Assembly: GCF_003014485.1 (NCBI RefSeq) | Contig: NZ_PYGA01000008.1 | Span: 62,001-126,000 of the forward strand | DNA: 64,000 nt | Direction: 5' to 3' | Origin: Murinocardiopsis flavida | Lineage (GTDB): Bacteria; Actinomycetota; Actinomycetes; Streptosporangiales; Streptosporangiaceae | Shown: in pieces, positions 25,945-34,501 of the stretch | How the letters are laid out: every line of letters begins with the position of its first letter | Numbering within the stretch: the stretch's first letter is position 1 | Program-made: the position numbers and the translations under genes | Notes under the pieces: generated by a model | Told to the model about the DNA's origin: nothing | The model's input: only the letters and a program-made list of their open reading frames with translations | Databases searched by the model: none

Positions 25945-26832
25945 TCAGGCCGCCGAGGCCGCCCGGTGCTCCGCGTTGTTCCAGAACAGGGTGAGGGCGC
26001 TGGCCGTGGTCTCGGGGGCCTCGACGTTGGGCGAGTGGGCGGCCCCGGGGACGACGACGCGTTCGGCCGCCAGGCGTGCGGCCATGTCGGCCTGGACGTC
26101 CGTGGGCCAGGCGTCGTCGTTCTCGCCGTAGAGCACGAGCGTCGGCAGTGGGAGCGCCGCCAGTTCGGCGGTGCGGTCGGGCGCCGTGGTGATCTCCTCG
26201 GCCATGCGCACCAGCCCCAGCGGGTGGTTCGCGACCATCCGGTTCCGCAGGAATCCGACGAGTTCCGCGGGGAGCCCGGTGCTGCGCGCGGACTCCATGA
26301 GGTAGGTGTCCCACATCTCCTCCAGCGCGGCGCGCGTGGGGGAAGGGCGGAGGACCGCCATGAGCCGTTGCGCGTAGCCGGCGCGTTCGCCGGTGATGGC
26401 GCCGGGGCCGGAGCTCATGAGCGTGTAGGACAGCAGAGGGGTCTCGGCCGCGAGAACGGTCTCGCGGGTGACCAGGCCGCCGAAGGAGTGCCCGAGCAGA
26501 TGGACGGGGTCGTCGCCGAGGGTCGCCACCAGTGCGGCGACGGCGCGGCCGAGTGAGGCGCAGGTGTAGGAGTCGGGGTCGTCGCTGCCCGGCGACTGGT
26601 ACTGGCCGGGGAGGTCGAGCGCGTGCACCCGCCGGCCCGCCTGGGCCAGGGTCTGCAACAGCGCGATGAAGTCCTCTTTGCTGCCGGTCAGCCCGGGGAC
26701 CAGCACAGCGGGCTGCCGCTCGCAGCCGCCTGCGGTGGGTACGGCCTCTAGGGCTGCGATCGTGCCGGTGGGTGTGGCGATCTCCACGTGCCGGACGCCG
26801 GGTGGCAGGTCAAGGAACCGAGGGGTACTCAC
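25945..26832 (-). CDS. alpha/beta-fold hydrolase
   Basis: A cytosolic hydrolase of 295 residues. The nucleophile elbow is GHSFGG (S116), the acid lies in LYGENDDAWPTD and the histidine in PGAAHSPNVEAP. The oxyanion segment VLVPGLTGSKEDF near residue 45 is typical of esterase or peptidase-like members. The cap region (residues 150-200) is unremarkable. No substrate can be assigned. The gene is the downstream partner of no clear operon. Confidence 0.88.
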   Translation of the reverse strand: MSTPRFLDLPPGVRHVEIATPTGTIAALEAVPTAGGCERQPAVLVPGLTGSKEDFIALLQTLAQAGRRVHALDLPGQYQSPGSDDPDSYTCASLGRAVAALVATLGDDPVHLLGHSFGGLVTRETVLAAETPLLSYTLMSSGPGAITGERAGYAQRLMAVLRPSPTRAALEEMWDTYLMESARSTGLPAELVGFLRNRMVANHPLGLVRMAEEITTAPDRTAELAALPLPTLVLYGENDDAWPTDVQADMAARLAAERVVVPGAAHSPNVEAPETTASALTLFWNNAEHRAASAA

Positions 26833-26957
26833 GACGGATCACCCTATTGGATACGCGGCGGTGCCCCCAGTGCCCCCAGTGCCCCCGGTGGCGCTGCGGC
26901 CCGGTGGCGGTCGGTGTCCGGGCCCCGGGCCCATTGCGGACCCGGGCGCGGCTCCGC

Positions 26958-26976
26958 CGCCCCGCTGAGCGGGGCG
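26958..26976. repeat. second copy of the CCCCGCTGAGCGGGG palindrome
   Basis: The 15-mer at 26960-26974 is identical to 13182-13196 and is flanked by GC/CG, extending the stem. It lies downstream of the DEAD-box helicase gene and may end its transcript. A run of 9-bp GTGCCCCCA repeats sits nearby (about 26862-26890). Confidence 0.5.
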
Positions 26977-27023
26977 CCGGTTTCAGTGGGCTCGGCGTGC
27001 GAGCCGGTGGCTGCACAGGACGG

Positions 27024-28538
27024 TCAGTCCCGGTTCTCCGGAGCGTCGACTCCGCTGCGGGTGCGGCGGCGCCTGCGGCGGGCGGGCTTCGCCGGGGCGT
27101 CGTCGGCTCCGGATGCCGAGGCCGGCTCCGGCGCCGGGGCGCTGGTGTCCTCCTTCGCCTGCCGGGCGGGGCCCTGCCCGCGGGACCTGCGGCGGTTGCG
27201 GGAGCGGCCGCCGGCGGGCTTCTCGTCGCGCTCGCGTTCGCGCGCGCCGCGCCCGGTCTCGCCGATGTCCTCGACCTCTTCGGCCTCGAGCCCGGCGCGG
27301 TCGCGTCGCTCCTTGGCGAGCGTCCCCTTGGTGCCTTCGGGGATGCGCAGCGCCTCGAAGAAGTGCGGCGACGTCGAGTAGGTCTCGGCCGGTTCGGGGA
27401 TCGACAGGTCCAGTGCGGTGTTGATGAGCCGCCACCGCGCCATCTCGCGCCAGTCGATGAACGTCACGGCGGTACCGGCGCGCCCGGCGCGGCCGGTGCG
27501 GCCGATGCGGTGCGTGTAGCTCTTCTCGTCGTCGGGGCACTCGTAGTTGACGACGTGGGTGACGTCGTCGACGTCGAGTCCGCGCGCGGCGACGTCGGTC
27601 GCCACGAGAACGTCGATCTTGCCGTTGCGGAACGCCCGCAGGGCGCGTTCGCGCTGGCTCTGCCCCAGGTCGCCGTGGACGGCCGCCGCGGCGAACCCCC
27701 GGCCTTTCAGCGCGGTCGCGACCTGGTCGCAGACCCGCTTGGTCTGGCAGAAGATCATGCTCAGCCCGCGGCCGTCGGCTTGGAGGAGCCGGGCCAGCAT
27801 CTCCTGCTTGTCCATCGAGTGGGTGCGGAACGCGTGCTGCTCGATGCGGTCGGTGGCGATCTGGCCGGGATCGTCGTCGTCACCGGCCCGGACGTGGGTC
27901 GGCCGGTGCAGGTAGTTGCGCGACAGCGCCACGATCTCGCTGGGCATGGTGGCCGAGAACAGCATGGTCTGGCGCGAGGTCGGGATCTTGGCCATGATGC
28001 GCTCGATGTCGGGCATGAACCCGAGGTCGAGCATCTTGTCGGCTTCGTCGAGCACCACAGCGGTCACCTGGGAGAGTCGCAGGTGACCCTGCTTCTCCAG
28101 GTCCAGCAGCCGCCCGGGGGTGCCCACGACGATGTCGATGCCGTTCTTCAGGCCGGTGATCTGCGGCTCGTACGCGCGCCCCCCGTAAACGGTGAGGATG
28201 CGCGCGCCGGTGCGCTTGCCGGCGGTGGTGAGGTCGGCCGCGACCTGTATTGCCAGTTCGCGCGTTGGGACCACCACCAGGGCCCGCGGATGCTTCGGCT
28301 CGGCGGGGTTCTGCTGGACCCGCTGGAGCAGGGGCAGGCCGAACGCGAAGGTCTTGCCGGTGCCGGTGCGCGCCTGGCCGATGATGTCGCTGCCGTTCAG
28401 GGCGAGGGGCAGCGCGAGTGACTGGATCGGGAACGGTTCGACGATGCCTTCCGCCTCCAGGGCGTCGGCGATGTCGGCGCCGACGCCGAGGTCGCGGAAG
28501 GTCCGTCGATGGTCTGGGGTGGTCTCTGGGTTACTCAG
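27024..28538 (-). CDS. DEAD-box RNA helicase, apparent CTG start
   Basis: An RhlE-like ATP-dependent RNA helicase of about 504 residues for RNA unwinding in ribosome assembly or decay. Motifs: TFRDLGV and IQSLALPLAL (Q motif), ARTGTGKTFAFG (Walker A), PTRELA, GTPGRLLD, LDEADKML, LFSATMP, then ATDVAARGLD and HRIGRTGRAGR. The tail is basic (RSRNRRRSRGQG). No ATG, GTG or TTG exists in frame between the upstream stop and 28277, which lies after the Walker A. CTG at 28538 is 8 nt from a GGAGG and reads LSNPETTPDHRRTF. One deleted C would instead join it to the ATG at 28545. Confidence 0.88.
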   Translation of the reverse strand: MSNPETTPDHRRTFRDLGVGADIADALEAEGIVEPFPIQSLALPLALNGSDIIGQARTGTGKTFAFGLPLLQRVQQNPAEPKHPRALVVVPTRELAIQVAADLTTAGKRTGARILTVYGGRAYEPQITGLKNGIDIVVGTPGRLLDLEKQGHLRLSQVTAVVLDEADKMLDLGFMPDIERIMAKIPTSRQTMLFSATMPSEIVALSRNYLHRPTHVRAGDDDDPGQIATDRIEQHAFRTHSMDKQEMLARLLQADGRGLSMIFCQTKRVCDQVATALKGRGFAAAAVHGDLGQSQRERALRAFRNGKIDVLVATDVAARGLDVDDVTHVVNYECPDDEKSYTHRIGRTGRAGRAGTAVTFIDWREMARWRLINTALDLSIPEPAETYSTSPHFFEALRIPEGTKGTLAKERRDRAGLEAEEVEDIGETGRGARERERDEKPAGGRSRNRRRSRGQGPARQAKEDTSAPAPEPASASGADDAPAKPARRRRRRTRSGVDAPENRD

Positions 28539-29205
28539 GGCTCATGCCTCCATCTGGGCTGGCCGCATGCCCGGTGGGGGCCGGCGGCCGGTGGTCGTCT
28601 TCGCGGACGGGCTCGCCATGGGCGGCGGACCGTATCGGCGGCGGTACGGGCGCGGCGCGCAGGTGCGGGCGGGGGATCCCGCTCGGATCTGCGGCGCGGT
28701 CTCCGTACCGTGCTCGGCTGGTCGGTCACGTGGCCCATGGTTCGGGCCCCGGCCGTCCGCTCGGTTGTCGGGTGACGCGGTGCGGTCGGTCCTGGCCACC
28801 GTCGCGGGTGGTCGCGGTCCTTTAGGGGCACACCGGCGGGCGCTCTGCGCGCCGGATGGTGTCTCCGCTGCGGCCTGAGCGTCCACGCGTGGCCCCGACG
28901 GGGCGGTCTGCCGCCGGGTGGTTCCGCACGATGGGGCCGACGGCTCGCGCCGTTCGCACCACCGGGTTCCGCTCCGAAGGCAGGCCGATGCGCAGGGGAC
29001 TCCGCACAGGGGACCGGCACTTCGCCGGTCACCGGTCAGAGTCTATCCTGCGGGGTCGCCGACCGGGGGCCGACCACTACCACAGCTTGGACAATGCGCG
29101 CGAACTCCGCGCCGCCGGATACAACGCCGCGATGCGGCCGAATAGTCCCGCCGCCTGCACGTCCCCGCGGCAGGGTGCGCAGTGGGCGGATCGGGCGCGC
29201 TCCCC
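28539..29205. other. 667-bp intergenic region, probable long helicase leader
   Basis: No gene that I can support. The strongest features are the GGAGG plus 4-codon mini-ORF (ATG at 28545 reading MSPE, then TAA) overlapping the helicase start, and GC-rich inverted repeats around 28575-28600 and 28840-28860. DEAD-box helicase genes often have long regulated leaders, so this may be one. A promoter-like GATAGACT on the minus strand lies near 29040. Confidence 0.4.
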
Positions 29206-29211
29206 TAGTCT
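29206..29211 (+). promoter_or_regulatory. -10 element, probable leaderless start of the ferritin-like gene
   Basis: TAGTCT, seven bases, then the ATG at 29219. Confidence 0.5.
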
Positions 29212-29218
29212 TCTCCCT

Positions 29219-29923
29219 ATGACAGACGCCCCCCACGCCGATTCCCCCGCAGGTGATCCCGCTTTCGCCGGTGCGGTGGCCGACCTTCTCGGCCTGCTGG
29301 CCTATGCGGAGCTCGTCGCGTTCTTCCGCCTCGCCGACGACGCCGAGCTCGCGCCCAGCCTTTCCGACAAGGGCGAGCTGGCCGGTCTCGCCGCGGTCGA
29401 GTACAGCCATTACCAGCGGCTGCGCGAGCGCCTGGTCGAGTCGGGGGTCGACCCCGAGGAGGCCATGCGCCCGTTCGTGGGCGCGCTCGACGCCTGGCAC
29501 GCGCGGACCAAACCCGCGAGTTGGCTGGAGAGCCTGGTCAAGGCCTATGTGGGCGACGGCTTGGCCGCCGACTTCTACCGCCAGGTCGCCGAGTTGGCCG
29601 ATCCCCGCACCCGCGAGCTGGTCGCCGGTGTGCTCAGCGAGGACGGCCGCGCGGAGTTCGTCGCGGGGCGGGTGCGGGCCGCCGTCACCGACGACCCCAA
29701 GCTCGCGGGGCGGCTGTCGCTGTGGGCCCGCCGGCTCGTGGGGGAGGCGCTCAACCAGGCGCAGTCGGTCGCGGCGCAGCGGCCGGAACTCGCGACGCTG
29801 CTGATCACCGAGGGCGCTGAGGCCGATTCCACCGGCGCGGACCTCGCGGCGGTCAGCAAGGTGTTCGGGCGCCTCACCGACGCGCACACGGCGCGGCTCG
29901 AAGCCATGGGGCTCAGTTCCTGA
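29219..29923 (+). CDS. ferritin-like fold protein (MiaE-like hydroxylase family)
   Basis: A 234-residue all-helical protein: LLGLLAYAELVAFFRLADD, LAAVEYSHYQRLRERLVESG, WLESLVKAYVGDGLAADFYR, then RRLVGEALNQAQSVAAQR. The spacing of E and EYSH pairs fits a four-helix di-iron bundle of the type labelled ferritin-like or tRNA-hydroxylase-like in actinobacteria. In Streptomyces-like genomes it adjoins the DEAD-box helicase gene, as here. The reaction is unproven. A long in-frame extension to 28856 has no homology and is ignored. Confidence 0.82.
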   Translation: MTDAPHADSPAGDPAFAGAVADLLGLLAYAELVAFFRLADDAELAPSLSDKGELAGLAAVEYSHYQRLRERLVESGVDPEEAMRPFVGALDAWHARTKPASWLESLVKAYVGDGLAADFYRQVAELADPRTRELVAGVLSEDGRAEFVAGRVRAAVTDDPKLAGRLSLWARRLVGEALNQAQSVAAQRPELATLLITEGAEADSTGADLAAVSKVFGRLTDAHTARLEAMGLSS

Positions 29924-29978
29924 GGGCGGGGGAGCCGGGTTCCGCGGGCGCGGGCGGGATGTGCCGGTTGGCGCGCGG

Positions 29979-30008
29979 TTGACCTGCTTTATTACAAGTC
30001 GATATACA
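29979..30008 (+). promoter_or_regulatory. consensus-like housekeeping promoter
   Basis: TTGACC (29979-29984), an 18-bp AT-rich spacer and TATACA (30003-30008). It is the best vegetative promoter in the window and stands in an AT-rich island. Confidence 0.65.
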
Positions 30009-30028
30009 ATGCTGGAGGTCCGCTTGCT

Positions 30029-30415
30029 ATGCGCCACGTCCCTGCGCCCCCGGCGAGCGTCGACCGGTTCCCATTGTTCCCGTGTTTTTCGAGGTTCACC
30101 TCCATGCGCCGTGGCTTGCCCGTTGAATGCCCCCTGTCCAGGCTCTGGCGCGATTTCGGCGCGTTCGGCCTGTACACCGCGGCCGCCGAGCCGCGGTTGA
30201 CCGCCGAACTCGATCAGCACGCCGCGGCGGTGCGCGAGTCCATCGAGCGCGACGGGATCGCGCTGTCCCGCCGCAGTCTCACCCACTACCTGCACGGATT
30301 CCTCGACGGGTGCCGCGAGCGCGGGTGGGCTTCCGACTCCGTCGAGTTCGATTGGGAGACGATCCGCTTGCTCGCCATCGGCCGCATGGCAAGGGAAAGT
30401 GGTTTTGTGAGCTAA
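30029..30415 (+). CDS. small hypothetical protein
   Basis: A 128-residue reading from the ATG at 30029, which has GGAGG 10 nt upstream; the internal ATG at 30104 (103 residues) is an alternative. The conserved-looking part is LWRDFGAFGLYTAAAEPRL, then LSRRSLTHYLHGFLDGCRER and FDWETIRLLAIGRMARESGF. It is reminiscent of short actinobacterial families such as DUF6401, but I am not certain. Soluble and helical. It is driven by the strong promoter at 29979, suggesting abundant expression. Confidence 0.65.
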   Translation: MRHVPAPPASVDRFPLFPCFSRFTSMRRGLPVECPLSRLWRDFGAFGLYTAAAEPRLTAELDQHAAAVRESIERDGIALSRRSLTHYLHGFLDGCRERGWASDSVEFDWETIRLLAIGRMARESGFVS

Positions 30416-30701
30416 ATTAGTTCCGCTCGGGTTGCGGATCAGCCTGAATACAGCGATTGGTCAAGTGAACGCGCAGTTCCGTTCGCAAGGCGTACGCTAA
30501 GTAGTGACCAGCGGGATCCGGCGGGTAACCGACCGCAGGTCAGCGCCGAGGTCGTGCCATCAGCATCCGCACCACTCGCGGAGGACCCGGCGTGCGCGGG
30601 AGTCGTTCTCCACCCGGGGCGGAGCCGTTTTCGGACCGCACCCTGGACCGCCCCGCGATCGATGACGTGCGCACGCCAGTGCCGCGAGAAAGGAAAAGCG
30701 C

Positions 30702-30944
30702 ATGGGAAGCGGCCGGCATGGGGCGGCTCGACCACCGATCGGCGTGCTGATCCAGGTGGAGCGCTTCGATTTCATACTCCTCACGGTTCAGATCGTCATC
30801 GCGATCGTGGCCGCCGTGGCGGCGTGGGGGAACCTCATCGTCTTGGGCGCCGCCGTGGTGATGATCGCCGTCGGCGTCACGCTCATGGTGCGGCGGATCG
30901 AGCGGCTGTCGCGCGAGGAGGTCGCCGACGACGAGCTGCTGTAG
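30702..30944 (+). CDS. small two-helix membrane protein
   Basis: 80 residues from the ATG at 30702, with AAAGGA at a good distance. Two membrane helices (FILLTVQIVIAIVAAVAAWG and LIVLGAAVVMIAVGVTLMV) are followed by a charged tail ending REEVADDELL. I do not recognise the family. A hairpin terminator follows, and the gene is convergent with the MscS-like gene. Confidence 0.6.
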   Translation: MGSGRHGAARPPIGVLIQVERFDFILLTVQIVIAIVAAVAAWGNLIVLGAAVVMIAVGVTLMVRRIERLSREEVADDELL

Positions 30945-30970
30945 GCGCCGGGGGACCCGGTCGACGAATG

Positions 30971-30999
30971 AAGGGCGAGGCCGTTACGGCCCCGCCCTT
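30971..30999. terminator. bidirectional hairpin terminator
   Basis: AAGGGCGAGGCCG, loop TTA, CGGCCCCGCCCTT: 13-bp arms with one mismatch, between convergent genes; A/T-ended on both sides (GAATGAAGGG... and ...CCCTTGGTGTGT). Confidence 0.65.
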
Positions 31000-31020
31000 G
31001 GTGTGTCGCCTCTCTTCCGG

Positions 31021-31842
31021 CTACCGGTTGCCGGAGTGCCGGGGATCGCTCAGCGGGTCGCCCGCCGCGGTGTGCTGGGCGTGCGAGGCGCTGGGCTGCG
31101 TGGGCGTCGCCCCCTCGTTCGGGGTGGCGGGCTGCGCCATGGCGTCGCCCCGCCCGCGCTGGTAGCTGTCGTCGTTGCGCAGCCGCCCGGTCTCGCGTTC
31201 GGCGACGTCGAGCCACCCGGCCCAGCGCTGCTGCATGGGCTGGATGAGGCCGCCGCCGACACCGACGACCAGGATGCCGCCGACCGTGGCGAGCACGGCG
31301 ATGAGCACGGGCTGGGTCACCGTGGTGGCCACCCCGATCTGGTTCAGTGCGGCGATCGCACCGAGCGCCAGGATGAACACCCCGGCCACGTTGGCGAGCA
31401 GTCGGCCGTAGCTCAGCCCGCCGAGTGCGCTGGAGACGATGTCGCGCACCGCCTTGGCGATCATCGCGGCGACGACGACGATGACGATCGCGACGATGGC
31501 CTGCGGGATCCACGCGACAACGGAGTTCAGCAACTGCGTGATCGGGTTGTTGGCTCCGAACACGCTGAAGGAGAGTTGCAGCACGATCAGCAGGCCGACG
31601 TAGTACACGACCTTCCCGGTCAACTCACTGGCGCTGAACCGGCTCCGGTGCAGGTACTGGCCGACGCCCCCGCGGTCCAATGCGCGATCGAGGCCGACCT
31701 TCCCCAGTGCCTTGCCGACCATCCGGCCAATGAACTTGGCGATGAGCCAGCCGATGACCAGAATGAGCAGGAACCCAACCAGTTTCGGCACGAATGAGGC
31801 GATGGCGCCCCACGCGCTCGTCAGACCCTGGCCTATGTCCAT
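31021..31842 (-). CDS. MscS-like transmembrane-helix-repeat protein
   Basis: A 273-residue membrane protein from the ATG at 31842, which has GGGGGAGGG 6 nt upstream. It contains TM_helix-type repeats seen in small conductance-type channels: VPKLVGFLLILVIGWLIAKF, then IGRMVGKALGKVGLDRALDR, a second helix VVYYVGLLIVLQLSFSVFG, and VAWIPQAIVAIVIVVVAAMI. Two further helices and a hydrophilic tail follow. The beta domain of true MscS is absent, so channel activity is only a guess. Two palindromes lie upstream. Confidence 0.75.
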   Translation of the reverse strand: MDIGQGLTSAWGAIASFVPKLVGFLLILVIGWLIAKFIGRMVGKALGKVGLDRALDRGGVGQYLHRSRFSASELTGKVVYYVGLLIVLQLSFSVFGANNPITQLLNSVVAWIPQAIVAIVIVVVAAMIAKAVRDIVSSALGGLSYGRLLANVAGVFILALGAIAALNQIGVATTVTQPVLIAVLATVGGILVVGVGGGLIQPMQQRWAGWLDVAERETGRLRNDDSYQRGRGDAMAQPATPNEGATPTQPSASHAQHTAAGDPLSDPRHSGNR

Positions 31843-31892
31843 AACGGACCCTCCCCCGATGATGTCCCGCGTACTCCGCCGCATGGCGAATC

Positions 31893-31908
31893 ACGAGGAA
31901 TTCCTCGT
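31893..31908. promoter_or_regulatory. 16-bp perfect palindrome ACGAGGAATTCCTCGT
   Basis: It sits 51 bp upstream of the MscS-like start, in a position suitable for an operator. Confidence 0.5.
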
Positions 31909-31966
31909 CATCCCGCCGCTTACCCGGAGAAAATGCGGTCAATCATCAGAGAGTCACCACGGGCTA

Positions 31967-31985
31967 CGCAAAGTGATTATTTGCG
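31967..31985. promoter_or_regulatory. inverted repeat CGCAAA-N7-TTTGCG
   Basis: A 6-bp dyad in an AT-rich stretch between the TetR gene and the MscS-like gene; possible operator. Confidence 0.35.
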
Positions 31986-32118
31986 CGGGCATTACCCCGG
32001 CTTGGGCATCCGTGCAGCGCACCGGCCCGTGCCGAGTCAGCGCGGGCCAGGACGCGGTCGCACGCCTGGGGTGGTCCTGCATGGGCTTTCGGGTCCGGAA
32101 CGGTTCTCGGGACGCGCC

Positions 32119-32742
32119 CTAGCCGCGGGTGAGGTCCCAGCCGCTGATGCCGCGCCACGCGAGCCGCGCGATGAGCTCCTCGGCGGCCTCTTTGGGGATG
32201 GTCTCGTAGGTGCCCAGCCAGTAGCGCGCGCTGGTCTCGGCCATGCCCACCAGGCCGATGCTCAACAGGTGCGCCTCTTCGTCGGAGATGCTGGTGTCCT
32301 GGCGGATCACCTCGCCGATGAACTCCGCGCACTGCTGGAGGGTGTGCTCGGTCTTCTCGCGGACGGCCGGGACGTTGCGGAGGTCCGACTCGAAGACCAG
32401 CCGGAACGCCTCGCCCTCGCCGGCGACGAAGTCGAAGTACGCCTGGAAGCAGGCCGCGACGCGCTGGCGGTTGTCGTCGGTCGACTCCAGCGCCTCGCGC
32501 TGCTTGGCGATGAGCGCCTCGGAATGCTGCTCCAGCAGCGCCAGGTACAGTTCGAGCTTGCCGGGGAAGTGCTGGTACAGGACTGGTTTGCTGACCCCGG
32601 CGCGCTCGGCGATCTCGTCCATGGCGGCCGCGTGGTAGCCCTGGGCGACGAACACCTCTTGGGCCGCAGCCAGCAGTTGACGCCGCCGCGCGAGCCGGGG
32701 CAGCCGGGTTCCTCGCGGGCGGGCGTCTGAAGGCACTGTCAC
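32119..32742 (-). CDS. TetR/AcrR family transcriptional regulator
   Basis: A dimeric DNA-binding regulator of 207 residues from the GTG at 32742 (AAAGGG 7 nt upstream). The N-terminal helix-turn-helix reads RRRQLLAAAQEVFVAQGYHA, AMDEIAERAGVSKPVLYQHF. The ligand domain contains YFDFVAGEGEAFRLVFESDL and GLVGMAETSARYWLG. Candidate operators are the palindromes between it and the MscS-like gene and the dyad before the SDR gene at 37285. The ligand is unknown. In relatives this regulator sits near moeZ, as here. Confidence 0.92.
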   Translation of the reverse strand: MTVPSDARPRGTRLPRLARRRQLLAAAQEVFVAQGYHAAAMDEIAERAGVSKPVLYQHFPGKLELYLALLEQHSEALIAKQREALESTDDNRQRVAACFQAYFDFVAGEGEAFRLVFESDLRNVPAVREKTEHTLQQCAEFIGEVIRQDTSISDEEAHLLSIGLVGMAETSARYWLGTYETIPKEAAEELIARLAWRGISGWDLTRG

Positions 32743-32896
32743 ACCCGAACCCTTTCGACACTTTGGGACGGCGCAGCGGATCGCGCCGTCCGGCAGGCAC
32801 GCCGACCCGCTGGCCGAGGGGGCGTCGGGCACTCGCTCGACGGGCGCGCGGGACCCATCCTACTCGGACGTAGGTTCGGCGCCTCCCCATGGCCTG

Positions 32897-33124
32897 CTAG
32901 CGGTACTCGTCCGCATCGCCGCCGACCCCGCGGCGCTGTTCGACGGCGTCGGCTTCGGGGACGTCGAAGCGGTCGAGCACTCCGCTGTCCCACTCCTCGG
33001 TGTCCTCGTCGACGTCGATGCGCTGCTCTGCGGTGTCGGCCTCGGGGGCCTCCAGCGAGTCCGCTGACCCGGGGGTGTGCTCCTCGGCACCTCCGGCGCT
33101 CTGCGGGTCCTGATCTGCGGTCAC
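32897..33124 (-). CDS. small acidic hypothetical protein
   Basis: 75 residues from the GTG at 33124, with GGAG 7 nt upstream. The composition is dominated by Asp and Glu (DVDEDTEEWDSG) and the protein ends GGDADEYR. No domain is recognised; it is probably unfolded. Codon bias is like that of the neighbours. Comparable small acidic proteins occur near this TetR gene in other actinobacteria, but I cannot assign a role. Confidence 0.55.
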   Translation of the reverse strand: MTADQDPQSAGGAEEHTPGSADSLEAPEADTAEQRIDVDEDTEEWDSGVLDRFDVPEADAVEQRRGVGGDADEYR

Positions 33125-33319
33125 GTCGCGCTCCGTGGGTCGTCGGGTGCCGCGGCCCAGGGTGCGGCTGCTGCGCGGGCGGCGGCACCGGCCTCCTGCC
33201 CGCTGCCGGGGCCGTTATTCGTGCGAGCCGGTCGTCCGATGACCATGCCGACGATGGAATCTTTACCCGGCGCCGGATTAAGGTCGGAGGCCGGAGCGGT
33301 GTCATCAAGGGGGGTGGCG

Positions 33320-34318
33320 ATGCCGGAGTCCGTCGACGACCAGGCGGAGGAGCCGCGGGAGCAGGCGGCGGAACCGCCGCAGGGGGAACCCGAAACCGGG
33401 GCGTGGCCGGGGGAGCTGATGCGCCTCGCGGAGCGCGACGTCTTCGTCCGCACCAGCGACCACGCGGGCGGCCGCGCCGCCCCGCACGGTCGCAACGTCT
33501 ACCTGCACGGGCTGGCCGGCTCCTCGACCAACTGGACCGAGCTCATGGGACTCCTGGGCGAGGAGTTCCCCGGCGCGGCGGTCGACCTGCCCGGGTTCGG
33601 CGAGTCGCCGGCCCCCGCCGACGGCGACTACCGCCTCGACGCCCAGGCCGAATGCGTCGTCGACCTGATCAGCAGGGGCGGGCGGCCGGTGAACCTGGTC
33701 GGCAACTCCATGGGCGGCTCGCTCGCCGTCCGGATCGCCGCCGAGCACCCCGAGCTGGTGCGGACCCTCGTGCTGGTGTCGCCCGCGCTGCCCGACCTGT
33801 ACCCGCGGCTCGTGCCGTACCAGATGACGAGTGCGCTGGTCCCGGTCATCGGCCCGGCGGTGTTCGCCCGCATGCAGAGCCGCCCGCCGGAGGTCCGCGT
33901 CCAGGGCACCTTCGACGCCACCTACTTCGACCCGGCCGCCGTGCCCATGCGGCGCGTGCGCGAGGCGCTGCGGGCCGAACAGGCGCGGGAGGCGCTCTCC
34001 TACGCCAACGTGGCGACCCTCAAGACGCTCCGCTCGCTCGTGGCGGAGTACCTGCGGCGGGGGCCGCGGGGCCTGTGGCGGCAGGCCGCCGAGGTGCGGT
34101 GCCCCGCGATGCTCGTCTACGCGCGCCACGACAAGTTCATCCACCCGCGCATGGCGGTGCGCGCCGCCCGGACCTTCAGCAAAGGGCACCTGGTCCTGCT
34201 GTCCAAGGCGGGCCACGTGGCGATGATGGAACGCCCGGACGTGCTGGCGGAACGGATCCGCCCGTTCCTGCGCGACGCCGCGCGACTCGAACCCGGCGCG
34301 GTGCACCGCATCACCTGA
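33320..34318 (+). CDS. alpha/beta-fold hydrolase
   Basis: 332 residues from the ATG at 33320 (GGGGGG 5 nt upstream). The fold is complete: NVYLHGLAGSSTNWTELMGL, DLPGFGESPAP, the nucleophile S130 in GNSMGGSLA, the acid in YARHDKFIHPRM and H in SKAGHVAMMERP. The cap holds YQMTSALVPVIGPAVFARM. An acidic N-terminal tail of about 35 residues precedes the fold. Substrate unknown. The stop lies at the start of a short duplicated segment. moeZ follows. Confidence 0.88.
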   Translation: MPESVDDQAEEPREQAAEPPQGEPETGAWPGELMRLAERDVFVRTSDHAGGRAAPHGRNVYLHGLAGSSTNWTELMGLLGEEFPGAAVDLPGFGESPAPADGDYRLDAQAECVVDLISRGGRPVNLVGNSMGGSLAVRIAAEHPELVRTLVLVSPALPDLYPRLVPYQMTSALVPVIGPAVFARMQSRPPEVRVQGTFDATYFDPAAVPMRRVREALRAEQAREALSYANVATLKTLRSLVAEYLRRGPRGLWRQAAEVRCPAMLVYARHDKFIHPRMAVRAARTFSKGHLVLLSKAGHVAMMERPDVLAERIRPFLRDAARLEPGAVHRIT

Positions 34319-34355
34319 ACGGCGCGGCACCACCTGAGCTGGGACGGCGCGGCGG
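34311..34355. repeat. duplicated segment around the hydrolase stop codon
   Basis: CACCTGAACGGCGCGGCAC is followed directly by CACCTGAGCTGGGACGGCGC, i.e. the stop-codon context repeated with a 6-nt insert. Confidence 0.5.
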
Positions 34356-34501
34356 CCGTCTCGGATGGTGAGAGCACGGTCCCGGCTCGGGAATGCGATA
34401 CCCCACCCTCTAGGTTGGGTATGAGTGAAAGCTCGTCGCGCCCGCGGCACGCGCACGTCCACGCGGACGCGACGCCCGTGAATGCCCTTTTAGGAGTTGC
34501 T

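Noticed and set aside
26862-26890. 9-bp GTGCCCCCA repeats
   Set aside because: Too short and simple to claim more than local slippage; mentioned only as context.
28856-29218. N-terminal extension of the ferritin-like gene
   Set aside because: No homology, Arg/Pro-rich; the TAGTCT box places the start at 29219.
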